Assembly (NCBI RefSeq): GCF_000241265.1
Contig: NZ_BAEE01000065.1
Span: 1 to 41,750, forward strand
DNA length: 41,750 nt
Reading direction: 5' to 3'
DNA from: Gordonia araii NBRC 100433
Lineage (GTDB): Bacteria; Actinomycetota; Actinomycetes; Mycobacteriales; Mycobacteriaceae
The notes below the pieces were generated by a model. The model was not told the origin of the DNA. It was given only the letters and a program-made list of their open reading frames with translations, and searched no databases. Position 1 is the stretch's first letter; each line of letters begins with the position of its first letter. The position numbers and the translations under genes are program-made. Below, piece after piece: positions 16,380-23,316 of the stretch.

Positions 16380-16874
16380 ATGAGCACCGATCCGTCGACA
16401 CTCGCCGACATCCACGACATCACGACGCTCAAGTACCGCTACGGCCGCTGCCTCGACACCCGGGAGTGGGACGGGTTCGCGGCCACGCTCGCCCCCGATG
16501 CCACGGCCCGGTACGGAACGGTCAGCCAAGGGGACCCGCTGCATTTCGACGGTCGTGACGCCATCGTCGACTACATGCGAACCTCGCTGACCGGCAACAT
16601 CGTCTCCACCCACACGTTCGGCAACCCGGAGATCACGGTCGACGGTGACCAGGCCACCGGCAGCTGGTCGATGTCCGACGTGGTGATCGCGCCCGACTTC
16701 GACACCGTGATCACCGGTACGTCGTACTACTCGGACAGGTACGCGAAGATCGACGGCCGCTGGTACATCAGCCATACCGAGTACTACCGCCTCTACGAGG
16801 CGATCACCCCGATGGCCAGCAGCGGCATGCAGCTAATAGCGAATCGGTGGTCCAGCAGTCCGCCATCCACGTAG
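16380..16874 (+). CDS. SnoaL-like / NTF2-fold protein
   Basis: 164 residues from ATG 16380 with GTGAGG 6 nt upstream; an in-frame GTG at 16368 overlaps the SDR stop. The N terminus, DIHDITTLKYRYGRCLDTREWDG... followed by DATARYG and DAIVDYMRTSL, is typical of SnoaL_4-type cone folds that act as isomerases, cyclases or dehydratases of lipophilic rings. It lies 8 nt after the SDR, and is likely a functional partner. The last ~15 residues run into Ser/Pro-rich sequence just before the repeat island, so the C terminus may have been altered by repeat insertion. Confidence 0.83.
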   Translation: MSTDPSTLADIHDITTLKYRYGRCLDTREWDGFAATLAPDATARYGTVSQGDPLHFDGRDAIVDYMRTSLTGNIVSTHTFGNPEITVDGDQATGSWSMSDVVIAPDFDTVITGTSYYSDRYAKIDGRWYISHTEYYRLYEAITPMASSGMQLIANRWSSSPPST

Positions 16875-16883
16875 CGCGCTTGC

Positions 16884-16895
16884 GTGGTCGAGTGC
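16884..16895. repeat. Fragment of the ~50-bp dispersed repeat
   Basis: GTGGTCGAGTGC matches the left end of the inverted-orientation repeats at 16991 and 17221. It lies just after the SnoaL-like stop and before the first full copy, and opens a 404-bp gene-free stretch (16875-17278) that holds only these repeats. Confidence 0.6.
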
Positions 16896-16902
16896 TCACG
16901 AT

Positions 16903-16952
16903 GGTCTCGATACACCCGGCTCGCTCCGCTCCCCGGGCACTCGACCACCGAA
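16903..16952 (+). repeat. Dispersed REP-like repeat, copy A1
   Basis: 50 bp beginning GGTCTCGATACACCCGG and ending GGCACTCGACCACCGAA. It is identical base for base to 17095-17144. Its reverse complement matches the ends and core of the repeats at 16991 and 17221, so the four copies alternate in orientation. Confidence 0.9.
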
Positions 16953-16990
16953 GGAGGACCCGCCCCAGAGCCAGCGCGCGCTCCGTTCTA

Positions 16991-17042
16991 GGTGGTCGAG
17001 TGCCGGCGAGCCGCCAGGCGAGCCGGCGTATCGAGACCACGC
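16991..17042 (-). repeat. Dispersed REP-like repeat, copy B1 (inverted)
   Basis: 52 bp, GGTGGTCGAGTGCCGGC through GTATCGAGACCACGC, 50 of 52 identical to 17221-17272. The ends are nearly complementary and the two internal GCCGGC blocks are self-complementary, so each copy can fold into a hairpin. Confidence 0.9.
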
Positions 17043-17094
17043 GTACGCGATCCTCGCCAACCACCATGGACCCGTTCACACCCCGGCTCACCAC

Positions 17095-17144
17095 GGTCTC
17101 GATACACCCGGCTCGCTCCGCTCCCCGGGCACTCGACCACCGAA
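17095..17144 (+). repeat. Dispersed REP-like repeat, copy A2
   Basis: 50 bp identical to the copy at 16903-16952. The bases beyond both edges differ between the two copies, which marks the unit ends on the left side well; on the right, similar purine-rich sequence continues a few bases. Confidence 0.9.
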
Positions 17145-17220
17145 AGAGGCCCGGCCCTTCGACGCAGCCTACGTGCCCTTTGGCTGCCGAGGGCCCCTTC
17201 ATGGGCGAGTGCCGTTCATG

Positions 17221-17272
17221 GGTGGTCGAGTGCCGGCGAGCCGCAAGGCGAGCTGGCGTATCGAGACCACGC
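17221..17272 (-). repeat. Dispersed REP-like repeat, copy B2 (inverted)
   Basis: 52 bp differing from 16991-17042 at two positions. It ends 7 bp before the ridA stop codon, so a hairpin here could end or stabilise the ridA transcript. Confidence 0.9.
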
Positions 17273-17278
17273 AACGCG

Positions 17279-17686
17279 CTAAGCCAGGACCGCTACAGCC
17301 TCGACCTCCACGAGCATGTCGGGCTCGCCCAGCGCTGATACGCCCAACAGCGTGATCGGCCGGACGATATCGAAGCCTTCGCGCTGTGCTGCGCGCATGG
17401 CACCTTCGGCGAGGTACTGCATCTTGGCGGGCTCCCAGTCGACGACGTAGACGGTCAGCTTCGCGATGTCGGCAAACGTTCCTCCCGCGGCCGTGACGGC
17501 GGCGTTGACGTTGCTGTAGGCCTGCTCGACCTGTGCCGCCAGGTCCCCCGTACCAACGGGCGCACCGCCAGCATCGCGTGCGACCTGGCCGGAGATGAAG
17601 ACGAGCTTGGATCCCTCGGCGACCGCGACCTGGGCGTAAACCTCGGGCTGCGGCAGCGTGGGCGGGTTGATCAGCTGGATTGACAT
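17279..17686 (-). CDS. RidA family protein (reactive enamine/imine deaminase type)
   Basis: 135 residues, the normal RidA length. It carries YAQVAVAEGSKLVFISGQVA near the N terminus, TFADIAKLTVYVVD mid-protein and RPITLLGVSALGEPDMLVEVEAVAV at the end, where the Arg and the final Glu correspond to the active region. RidA proteins hydrolyse reactive enamines made by PLP enzymes; this subgroup may have another substrate. It is driven by a strong promoter embedded in the operators shared with the divergent TetR, which is unusual for housekeeping ridA and suggests a specific inducer. Confidence 0.88.
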   Translation of the reverse strand: MSIQLINPPTLPQPEVYAQVAVAEGSKLVFISGQVARDAGGAPVGTGDLAAQVEQAYSNVNAAVTAAGGTFADIAKLTVYVVDWEPAKMQYLAEGAMRAAQREGFDIVRPITLLGVSALGEPDMLVEVEAVAVLA

Positions 17687-17701
17687 GATGGACTCCTTTT
17701 C

Positions 17702-17730
17702 ATAGCACTGCTATTTTATAGCAGTGCTAT
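17702..17730. promoter_or_regulatory. Two tandem palindromic TetR operators between ridA and tetR
   Basis: ATAGCACTGCTAT (17702-17714) and ATAGCAGTGCTAT (17718-17730) flank TTT. Each is a perfect palindrome of ATAGCA-N-TGCTAT form, and together they form a 13-bp-arm inverted repeat. Centre spacing is 16 bp, compatible with two TetR dimers on one DNA stretch. They cover the ridA -10 and spacer. Confidence 0.8.
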
Positions 17731-17741
17731 ACAATTGGCAA
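17713..17741 (-). promoter_or_regulatory. ridA promoter
   Basis: On the minus strand TTGCCA (17741-17736), 17 bp, TAAAAT (17718-17713) is a near-consensus sigma-70 type promoter reading toward ridA. The two operators overlap its spacer and -10, so repressor and polymerase would compete directly. Confidence 0.65.
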
Positions 17742-17742
17742 C

Positions 17743-18360
17743 ATGTCACGAAAGCCACGGCCCGAGGTGCGCGACCTGCTGATCGAGCGCGCTGCCGGCA
17801 TGCTCGCCCGGCGCGAGCCGATTAGCCTGCGCAGCGTGGTTGCCGGCACCGATGTGTCGACAATGGCCGTCTACACCCATTTCGACGGGATGCCCGGCCT
17901 GCTCGGCACCGTCCGTCAAGAGGGCTTCACCCGGCTGGCCGCCCGACTCTCCGCCCTCACGCCCAGCGATGACGCGGTCAGCGATGTCGCCGCCGCCGGG
18001 GCCGCCTACGCCGAATCGGCACGGCAAAGCCCCGAGCTCTACTCGTTGATGTTCGACGGCTCGCTGCCGCTCCCGGATTCAGAAGCCGCCGACGCCACCT
18101 TCGGTCATCTCATCGAGGCCATCACCAGAGCCGTCGCCGCCGGACGTTTCGATTCGTCGCTGGACCCGGTGGAGTTCGCCAACGAGGTGTGGATGTTCGG
18201 TCACGGTGCCTGCATGCTCGTCGCCAACGAAGTCGTCACGTTCGAGCAGGCCGAGCCCATCGTCACCTCCGGTCTGGTTCGGCTCTACACCGCAGCCGGA
18301 GACGAACCCGCGGCCGCCACACGGTCGGTCGAGATCGGCTGGAAGCGCGGCCGGTCCTAA
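17743..18360 (+). CDS. TetR-family transcriptional regulator
   Basis: 205 residues. The helix-turn-helix reads ISLRSVVAGTDVSTMAVYTHFDGMPGLL near residues 27-54. The ligand domain includes SARQSPELYSLMFDG, found in TetRs with a WHG-like C-terminal domain. It is divergent from ridA across 56 bp that hold two tandem palindromes, so ridA and its own gene are the likely targets. The luciferase-like gene at 18375 converges on it. Confidence 0.9.
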   Translation: MSRKPRPEVRDLLIERAAGMLARREPISLRSVVAGTDVSTMAVYTHFDGMPGLLGTVRQEGFTRLAARLSALTPSDDAVSDVAAAGAAYAESARQSPELYSLMFDGSLPLPDSEAADATFGHLIEAITRAVAAGRFDSSLDPVEFANEVWMFGHGACMLVANEVVTFEQAEPIVTSGLVRLYTAAGDEPAAATRSVEIGWKRGRS

Positions 18361-18374
18361 ACCAGAGAAACGCG

Positions 18375-19403
18375 CTACCCGGGATCGGGTGACACCGGCT
18401 GGTGGAGCGCGTCCACGAGTCCCCGCACGGCCGCCGCCTCCGGTGTGTAGGCCGGGAAATAGCAGCACACTTCGTCGGCGAAGTCGCCGAACCGTTGCCG
18501 GATCTCCGCGGCGCATTCCGCCGGACTTCCGACGATGCCGATCCGTTCGACCATCTCGTCGGTGATCAACGCTCGCATCGACACGAAGTCGCCGACCTTC
18601 GACAGCGCGTTCAGCTCGCCGTGGATCCCGCCCCACCCCTCCGCGTCGAGCACCGGCCGGTAGGCGGGCGTCGACCCGTAGAAAGCGATGAGGAAGGCCA
18701 CGCCGTCGATCGCGGCGCGCAGCTCGCGTTCGTCGCGACCGACCGCAACCATGGCCTGCGGCACGATCGGGAACTCCGCCGACATCCTGCCGGATCGGCG
18801 CAACCCCTCCTCGACTGCCGGCAGCGTGCGATCGGCGAGGTGACGGACCGTGTTGAACGGCATGACGAGCAAGCCGTCGGCCACCTCGGCCGCAGTGCGC
18901 GTCATTATCGGGCCGAGCGCACCCATCAGTACCGGCGGCGGCCCGTACGGGTTTGGCCCGGGATTGAAGTTCGGCGGCATCAGCGTGTGGGTGTGGAACT
19001 CGCCACGGAAGGCCAACGGCGACTCTCCTTCCCACGTCGCGAAGATCGCCTTCACGGCTCGCACCGTCTCCCCCAGGAACTTCGCCGGCGGATGCCACAC
19101 CGCTCCGTATCGCTTCTCGACGTGCACCTTGATCTGCGTTCCGAGACCGAGCCGGAACCGTCCCGCGCTGTAAGCCTGCAGGTCGTAGGCCGCGTGGGCG
19201 AGGTGCAGCGGACTCCGCGGACCGGCAATGGCGACGTTGGTCATCAGTTCCAGTGACGTGTCCGCCGCCGCGGCGACCAGCGGAAGGAACACATCATGCG
19301 GCCCTTCGAACGTGAAGGTGCCGTCGGCTCCGGTGGCCGCCAGCCGTCGGGCATCCTCCCCCGCAAGCGACAGCGAGCCGTCGAGCTGCAGATGGACCCG
19401 CAC
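18375..19403 (-). CDS. Luciferase-like (LLM class) F420-dependent oxidoreductase
   Basis: 342 residues, GTG start at 19403. It has the LLM TIM-barrel pattern: MTNVAIAGPRSPLHLAHAAYDLQ, SAGRFRLGLGTQ, PVLMGALGPIMTRTAAEVADG, and IVGSPAECAAEIRQRF at the C terminus. The actinobacterial members of this group use F420 and oxidise or reduce hydroxyl or thioester-linked groups. Its start codon shares one base with the TAG stop of the upstream dehydrogenase (TAGTG), so translation is coupled. It is the last gene of a Rieske/dehydrogenase/LLM operon; the joint substrate is unknown but likely a hydrophobic ring or acyl compound. Confidence 0.87.
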   Translation of the reverse strand: MRVHLQLDGSLSLAGEDARRLAATGADGTFTFEGPHDVFLPLVAAAADTSLELMTNVAIAGPRSPLHLAHAAYDLQAYSAGRFRLGLGTQIKVHVEKRYGAVWHPPAKFLGETVRAVKAIFATWEGESPLAFRGEFHTHTLMPPNFNPGPNPYGPPPVLMGALGPIMTRTAAEVADGLLVMPFNTVRHLADRTLPAVEEGLRRSGRMSAEFPIVPQAMVAVGRDERELRAAIDGVAFLIAFYGSTPAYRPVLDAEGWGGIHGELNALSKVGDFVSMRALITDEMVERIGIVGSPAECAAEIRQRFGDFADEVCCYFPAYTPEAAAVRGLVDALHQPVSPDPG

Positions 19404-20488
19404 TAGAGCTTGAACCGTCCGGCAAACGCTCGGAGCGGCAGATCATTGCTGGTGATGATCCCCGGACGGGCCGCCACGACCGACTTCAGGGAGTTCAGCG
19501 CGGGCAGACCGGTCACGGTCATGCCGATCGACGCGAAGTTCTCGGGCTTCGAGAGATCCACGCCTTTCGCCGGGAACACCATGTGCTTGTTGTAGATCAT
19601 CGGATCCCCGGTGATCTGGGTGATGTAGCAGCCGCGGATGTTCCACGCCGGATCGGTGTGGGGCGTCATCTGCCACTCGAGATGGGATTCGACGCGGGGC
19701 ACGCCGTCGACCATGCCCTGGTATTTGATGTAGTTCGCGCCCAGCGAGCCCTTGGGCAGGAAGTACCAGCCGAGATCGACGTCCTTCGTACAGGCGCCCA
19801 GCTCGTAGCTGAACGTCACCTCGTCGAGTGTCAGGTCGAACGCGTCGGCCATGAGATAGACCGAATCGGCGAACACCGCGGTGTACTTGTGCAACGAATC
19901 CGGGATCGTCGGGTCGTCGATGGGACGCCCGTAGCCGACGGCCTTCCACGTGTCTACCGAGTGATGGCAGGAGACGTCGACCGACTCGGTCACGGTGATG
20001 TTCTCGATATCGGCGACGTCGGCGCTGTTCGCGATACCGAGGATCTGGTTCAGCCCAGGATTCATGCCCGTGCCGTAGAACGTGGCCTGCCCGCGTTCGC
20101 ACGCCTCGGCGATGACCTCGCTGACCTTGCGCCCCGACGGATGCGGATGGTTGGTGTCGCGATGAAAACCCGTGATCCAGTCGGCGGTCGTGACGATGTT
20201 GATCCCCGCCTCGAGCACCTTCACATACAGGTCTTCGTCCGGAAAGACGCCGTGAAACGTCAGCACGTCGGGTTTGGCTGCGACGATCTCCTCGACGGTG
20301 CCGGTCGCCGCGACGCCGACCGGATCGAGGCCGACGATCTCACCGGCGTCGCGACCGATCTTGTCCGCCGAGTAGCAGTGCAGCCCGACCAGTTCGAGGT
20401 CGGGATGCGCCTGGATCCGTCCAATCATCTCGGTGCCGAGGTTGCCGGTGGCGACCTGAAAGACGCGAATCTTGTCGGTGATGGTCAT
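19403..20488 (-). CDS. DapB-like NAD(P)-binding dehydrogenase (dihydrodipicolinate-reductase N-terminal domain)
   Basis: 361 residues from ATG 20488; its ATG overlaps the Rieske stop in ATGA, and AAAGGA lies upstream. The N terminus, IRVFQVATGNLGTEMIGRIQAHPDLELVG, is a Rossmann fold of the dihydrodipicolinate reductase/2,4-diaminopentanoate dehydrogenase type, with NIVTTADWITGF and GTGMNPGLNQIL further on. The length and C-terminal domain (WNIRGCYITQITGDP) are unlike true DapB, so lysine synthesis is not implied. Similar proteins sit beside oxygenases in actinobacterial lipid or steroid clusters, where they may reduce a keto or imine intermediate. Middle gene of a three-gene operon. Confidence 0.83.
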   Translation of the reverse strand: MTITDKIRVFQVATGNLGTEMIGRIQAHPDLELVGLHCYSADKIGRDAGEIVGLDPVGVAATGTVEEIVAAKPDVLTFHGVFPDEDLYVKVLEAGINIVTTADWITGFHRDTNHPHPSGRKVSEVIAEACERGQATFYGTGMNPGLNQILGIANSADVADIENITVTESVDVSCHHSVDTWKAVGYGRPIDDPTIPDSLHKYTAVFADSVYLMADAFDLTLDEVTFSYELGACTKDVDLGWYFLPKGSLGANYIKYQGMVDGVPRVESHLEWQMTPHTDPAWNIRGCYITQITGDPMIYNKHMVFPAKGVDLSKPENFASIGMTVTGLPALNSLKSVVAARPGIITSNDLPLRAFAGRFKL

Positions 20489-21540
20489 GCATGTCCTTTC
20501 ACAACTGCGCCGCTGTAGGGGCGCTCGGGGTCGCCCCCTGCCGGACCGCCGTCGGGGTAGAACTGCACGGCCCATTTACGTAGGGCGGTGAAGCCCTTGA
20601 ACTCCTTGCGCGAGAGCGCGGGCGGATCCGAATAGCGTTGGTGTGCCCAGATCTCGATGTCGTTCTCGAACTGCTCGATCACGAAGCCGGCCATGGTCTT
20701 GCCGTAGTCGGTCATGACGCCGTCGAACTCGGGCCCGTCCTCCCCCGCTTTCCGTCCGATCCACACGGTGAAGCGGACGTCGGAGGTGCGGTCGTCGACG
20801 GGGGTGACCGCGGGCATGGTGCGGTTGTCGAGCATGCCCCAGCTCTTGGTGACCGAGCAGCCCAGACCGGCGTTGATCGATTCGACACCGCTGGTGGCCG
20901 CCTCGAGCGTCGCCCCCTCGTCGAAGGCGATGGTGAAGTCGACGTACGAGACCGGGCCGCCGAAGTCGTGGCGGGTGAACTCCGGCATGAACGGGGTGCC
21001 GTGGACGAACTTGAAATGGGCGAAATCGACGCCGTTCTCCATGATGTACTGCGGATGGATCTCGAGGCCGGGCCGGTAGAGCGTCGACGCGGGGATCGGC
21101 GGGTAGTAGTCGGCGGCCGTCTTGCCGTCGCCGAAGTCGGCGAAGATGTCGGGCACGTCGAAGTACGGTTCGCGCCCGTCCACGTCGAACCAGATCCAGA
21201 CCGCCTCGTTGCGTTCGACGACGGGATAGCTGCGGATCCGTCTGCCCTTGTTCGGGTGCTTCTCGTAGGGGATGCACACGTTGCGGCCCTGGGAATTCCA
21301 CTCCCAACCGTGGAAAGGGCAGACGAGGTTCTCCCCGTCCACGCGTCCGCCGTGCCCCAGATGCGCGCCGAGATGCTCGCAGTAGGCGTCGAACACCGAC
21401 ACCTTCCCCGACGCCGAGCGCCAGGCGACCATCTCGCGGTTGAAGTACTTCATCGTGTGGACGGCGCCCACGGCGATCTCCGGCGACCAGGCCACCTGGA
21501 ACCAGCCGGTGGGCGTCATCGACAACGGCGTTCGTGCCAT
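20485..21540 (-). CDS. Rieske [2Fe-2S] non-heme iron oxygenase, KshA-like
   Basis: 351 residues from ATG 21540; the frame stays open further up but that would cross the divergent TetR start. Rieske ligands: YCEHLGAHLG and CPFHGWEWN near residues 50-80 (Cys-x-His ... Cys-x2-His). Mononuclear iron ligands: NGVDFAHFKFVHGTPF near residues 175-190 (Asp, His, His). Single-component alpha-3 oxygenases of this shape include the 3-ketosteroid 9-alpha-hydroxylase KshA; a steroid or other polycyclic substrate is plausible, but no ferredoxin reductase is nearby. TAGTAT (21556-21551) is a likely -10. First gene of the operon, divergent from a TetR. Confidence 0.87.
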   Translation of the reverse strand: MARTPLSMTPTGWFQVAWSPEIAVGAVHTMKYFNREMVAWRSASGKVSVFDAYCEHLGAHLGHGGRVDGENLVCPFHGWEWNSQGRNVCIPYEKHPNKGRRIRSYPVVERNEAVWIWFDVDGREPYFDVPDIFADFGDGKTAADYYPPIPASTLYRPGLEIHPQYIMENGVDFAHFKFVHGTPFMPEFTRHDFGGPVSYVDFTIAFDEGATLEAATSGVESINAGLGCSVTKSWGMLDNRTMPAVTPVDDRTSDVRFTVWIGRKAGEDGPEFDGVMTDYGKTMAGFVIEQFENDIEIWAHQRYSDPPALSRKEFKGFTALRKWAVQFYPDGGPAGGDPERPYSGAVVKGHA

Positions 21541-21601
21541 GCGCGCAAGAATACTAGAACCCTCTGTGAAAATGCGGATTTCTGCCGATACGATGGCAAC
21601 C

Positions 21602-22234
21602 ATGACGGAGGCGGCGGCGACGCGGCGAAGGGCCAACAAGCGGGGTCTCGCGACGCGCGAGAACATGATCTCCGCGGCCATCGCCTCCCTCGCCACTGGG
21701 GACCCCGCCGCTGTCTCGGGCAACCGCATCGCCCGCGACATCGGCGTGACGTGGGGTGCGATCAAGTATCAGTTCGGCGACATCGACGGACTCTGGGCCG
21801 CCGTTCTCCGGCGCACGGCCGAGTTGCGCGGCGACCTGCCGGCCAACGCCCGTCCCGGCGGCACCCTGCACGAACGCGTGACCGGCCTGGTGGACACCAT
21901 GCTCGTCGGGCTCCGAACGCCGGAGTCGCTGGCGATCGAGACGCTACGCGCCGCGCTCCCCCGCGACCTCGACGAACTCGAACGCGAATTCCCGCTCACC
22001 GCAGCCGAGTTCGCGTTGTGGAAGCCCCAGTGGGACGACGCCTGCGTACGGGCCTTCGCCGACCTCGACGTGGACCCGACCCGCGTCAGACAGATGGCCG
22101 CGCTCATCCCGGCGGCCCTGCGCGGCTTGACGTCGGAGCGGATGCTGGGCACCTACAGCGACCTCGACGACGCCCGGCAGGGGCTCATCGACGCCATCGT
22201 CGCCTTGCTGAACCCGGACTCGCGCCAGAGCTGA
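21602..22234 (+). CDS. TetR-family transcriptional regulator
   Basis: 210 residues from ATG 21602. TACGAT (21589-21594) sits 7 nt before this ATG, indicating a leaderless message and supporting the start. The N terminus is basic (TRRRANKRGLATRENMI); the helix-turn-helix is VSGNRIARDIGVTWGAIKYQFGDIDGLW. It is divergent from the Rieske operon and only 25 bp before the Rv3520c-type gene, so it probably controls the former and is cotranscribed with the latter. No clear palindrome was found in the 61-bp gap. Confidence 0.9.
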   Translation: MTEAAATRRRANKRGLATRENMISAAIASLATGDPAAVSGNRIARDIGVTWGAIKYQFGDIDGLWAAVLRRTAELRGDLPANARPGGTLHERVTGLVDTMLVGLRTPESLAIETLRAALPRDLDELEREFPLTAAEFALWKPQWDDACVRAFADLDVDPTRVRQMAALIPAALRGLTSERMLGTYSDLDDARQGLIDAIVALLNPDSRQS

Positions 22235-22259
22235 AGCCGTCACCGGGTAGGTTGCCCTT

Positions 22260-23300
22260 ATGAAACTTGGTCTGCAATTGGGGTACTGGGGCAAGGGCCC
22301 TGTCGAGAATCACGGCGAACTGGCTCGCGCGGCCGAAGCCGCGGGCTTCGACGCGATCTTCACCGCCGAAGCGTGGGGCTCCGACGCGTACACACCGCTG
22401 GCGTGGTGGGGCAAGGAGACCGAGCGGGTGCGCCTCGGGACGTCGGTGCTGCAGCTCTCGGCCCGCACCCCCACCGCTTGCGCGATGGCGGCCCTGACGC
22501 TCGATCACCTCTCCGGCGGTCGTCACATCGTCGGACTCGGCGTCTCCGGACCCCAGGTCGTCGAGGGCTGGTACGGCCAGCGTTTCCCCAAGCCGCTGGC
22601 GCGCACCCGCGAGTACGTCGACATCATGCGCCAGGTGTGGGCCCGCGAGGCGCCGGTCACCAACGACGGCCCGCACTACCCGCTGCCGCTGACCGGGGAG
22701 GGCACGACCGGCCTGGGCAAACCGCTCAAGCCGATCACCCACCCGTTGCGGTCGGACATCCCGATCTTCCTCGGCGCGGAGGGCCCCAAGAACATCGCGC
22801 TCACCGCCGAGATCGCCGACGGCTGGCTGCCGATCTTCTACACCCCGCGCCTGGCCGACATGTACAACGAATGGCTCGACGAGGGCTTCGCCCGCCCCGG
22901 CGCGCGCCGCAGCCGCGAGGACTTCGAAATCTGCGCGACCGCGCAGATCGTCGTCACCGACGACCGCGAAACGACCATGGCCGGCATCAAGCCCTTCCTG
23001 GCTCTCTACATGGGCGGCATGGGCAGCGAGGACACGAACTTCCACGCCGAGGTCTACCGGCGCATGGGATACGGCGACGTCGTCGACGAGGTGACGGCGC
23101 TGTTCCGCAGTGACCGCAAGGACGAGGCGGCCGCCATCATCCCGGACGCCGTTGTCGACGATTCGGCGATCGTCGGCGACGTCGACTACGTCCGCGCCAA
23201 GGTCCGCGAATGGGAAGCCGCCGGCGTCACCACGATGCTGGTGACCGCCGGCTCGGTCGAGCAGATCGACCAGCTCGCCTCGGTGGTCGGCACCGTCTGA
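22260..23300 (+). CDS. F420-dependent LLM oxidoreductase, Rv3520c type
   Basis: 346 residues. The opening LGLQLGYWGKGPVENHGELARA and the run EAWGSDAYTPLAWWG, then LSARTPTACAMAALTLDHLS and GVSGPQVVEGWYGQ, match what I know of the Rv3520c-type family (TIGR03559). In M. tuberculosis that gene lies in the KstR-controlled cholesterol region, but the enzyme's reaction is not settled. Here it follows a TetR by 25 bp and is close to a KshA-like oxygenase operon, which supports a role in the same oxidation pathway. A small AGGCC/GGCCT hairpin (23300-23313) lies at its end. Confidence 0.9.
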   Translation: MKLGLQLGYWGKGPVENHGELARAAEAAGFDAIFTAEAWGSDAYTPLAWWGKETERVRLGTSVLQLSARTPTACAMAALTLDHLSGGRHIVGLGVSGPQVVEGWYGQRFPKPLARTREYVDIMRQVWAREAPVTNDGPHYPLPLTGEGTTGLGKPLKPITHPLRSDIPIFLGAEGPKNIALTAEIADGWLPIFYTPRLADMYNEWLDEGFARPGARRSREDFEICATAQIVVTDDRETTMAGIKPFLALYMGGMGSEDTNFHAEVYRRMGYGDVVDEVTALFRSDRKDEAAAIIPDAVVDDSAIVGDVDYVRAKVREWEAAGVTTMLVTAGSVEQIDQLASVVGTV

Positions 23301-23316
23301 GGCCGACCGGCCTCGC

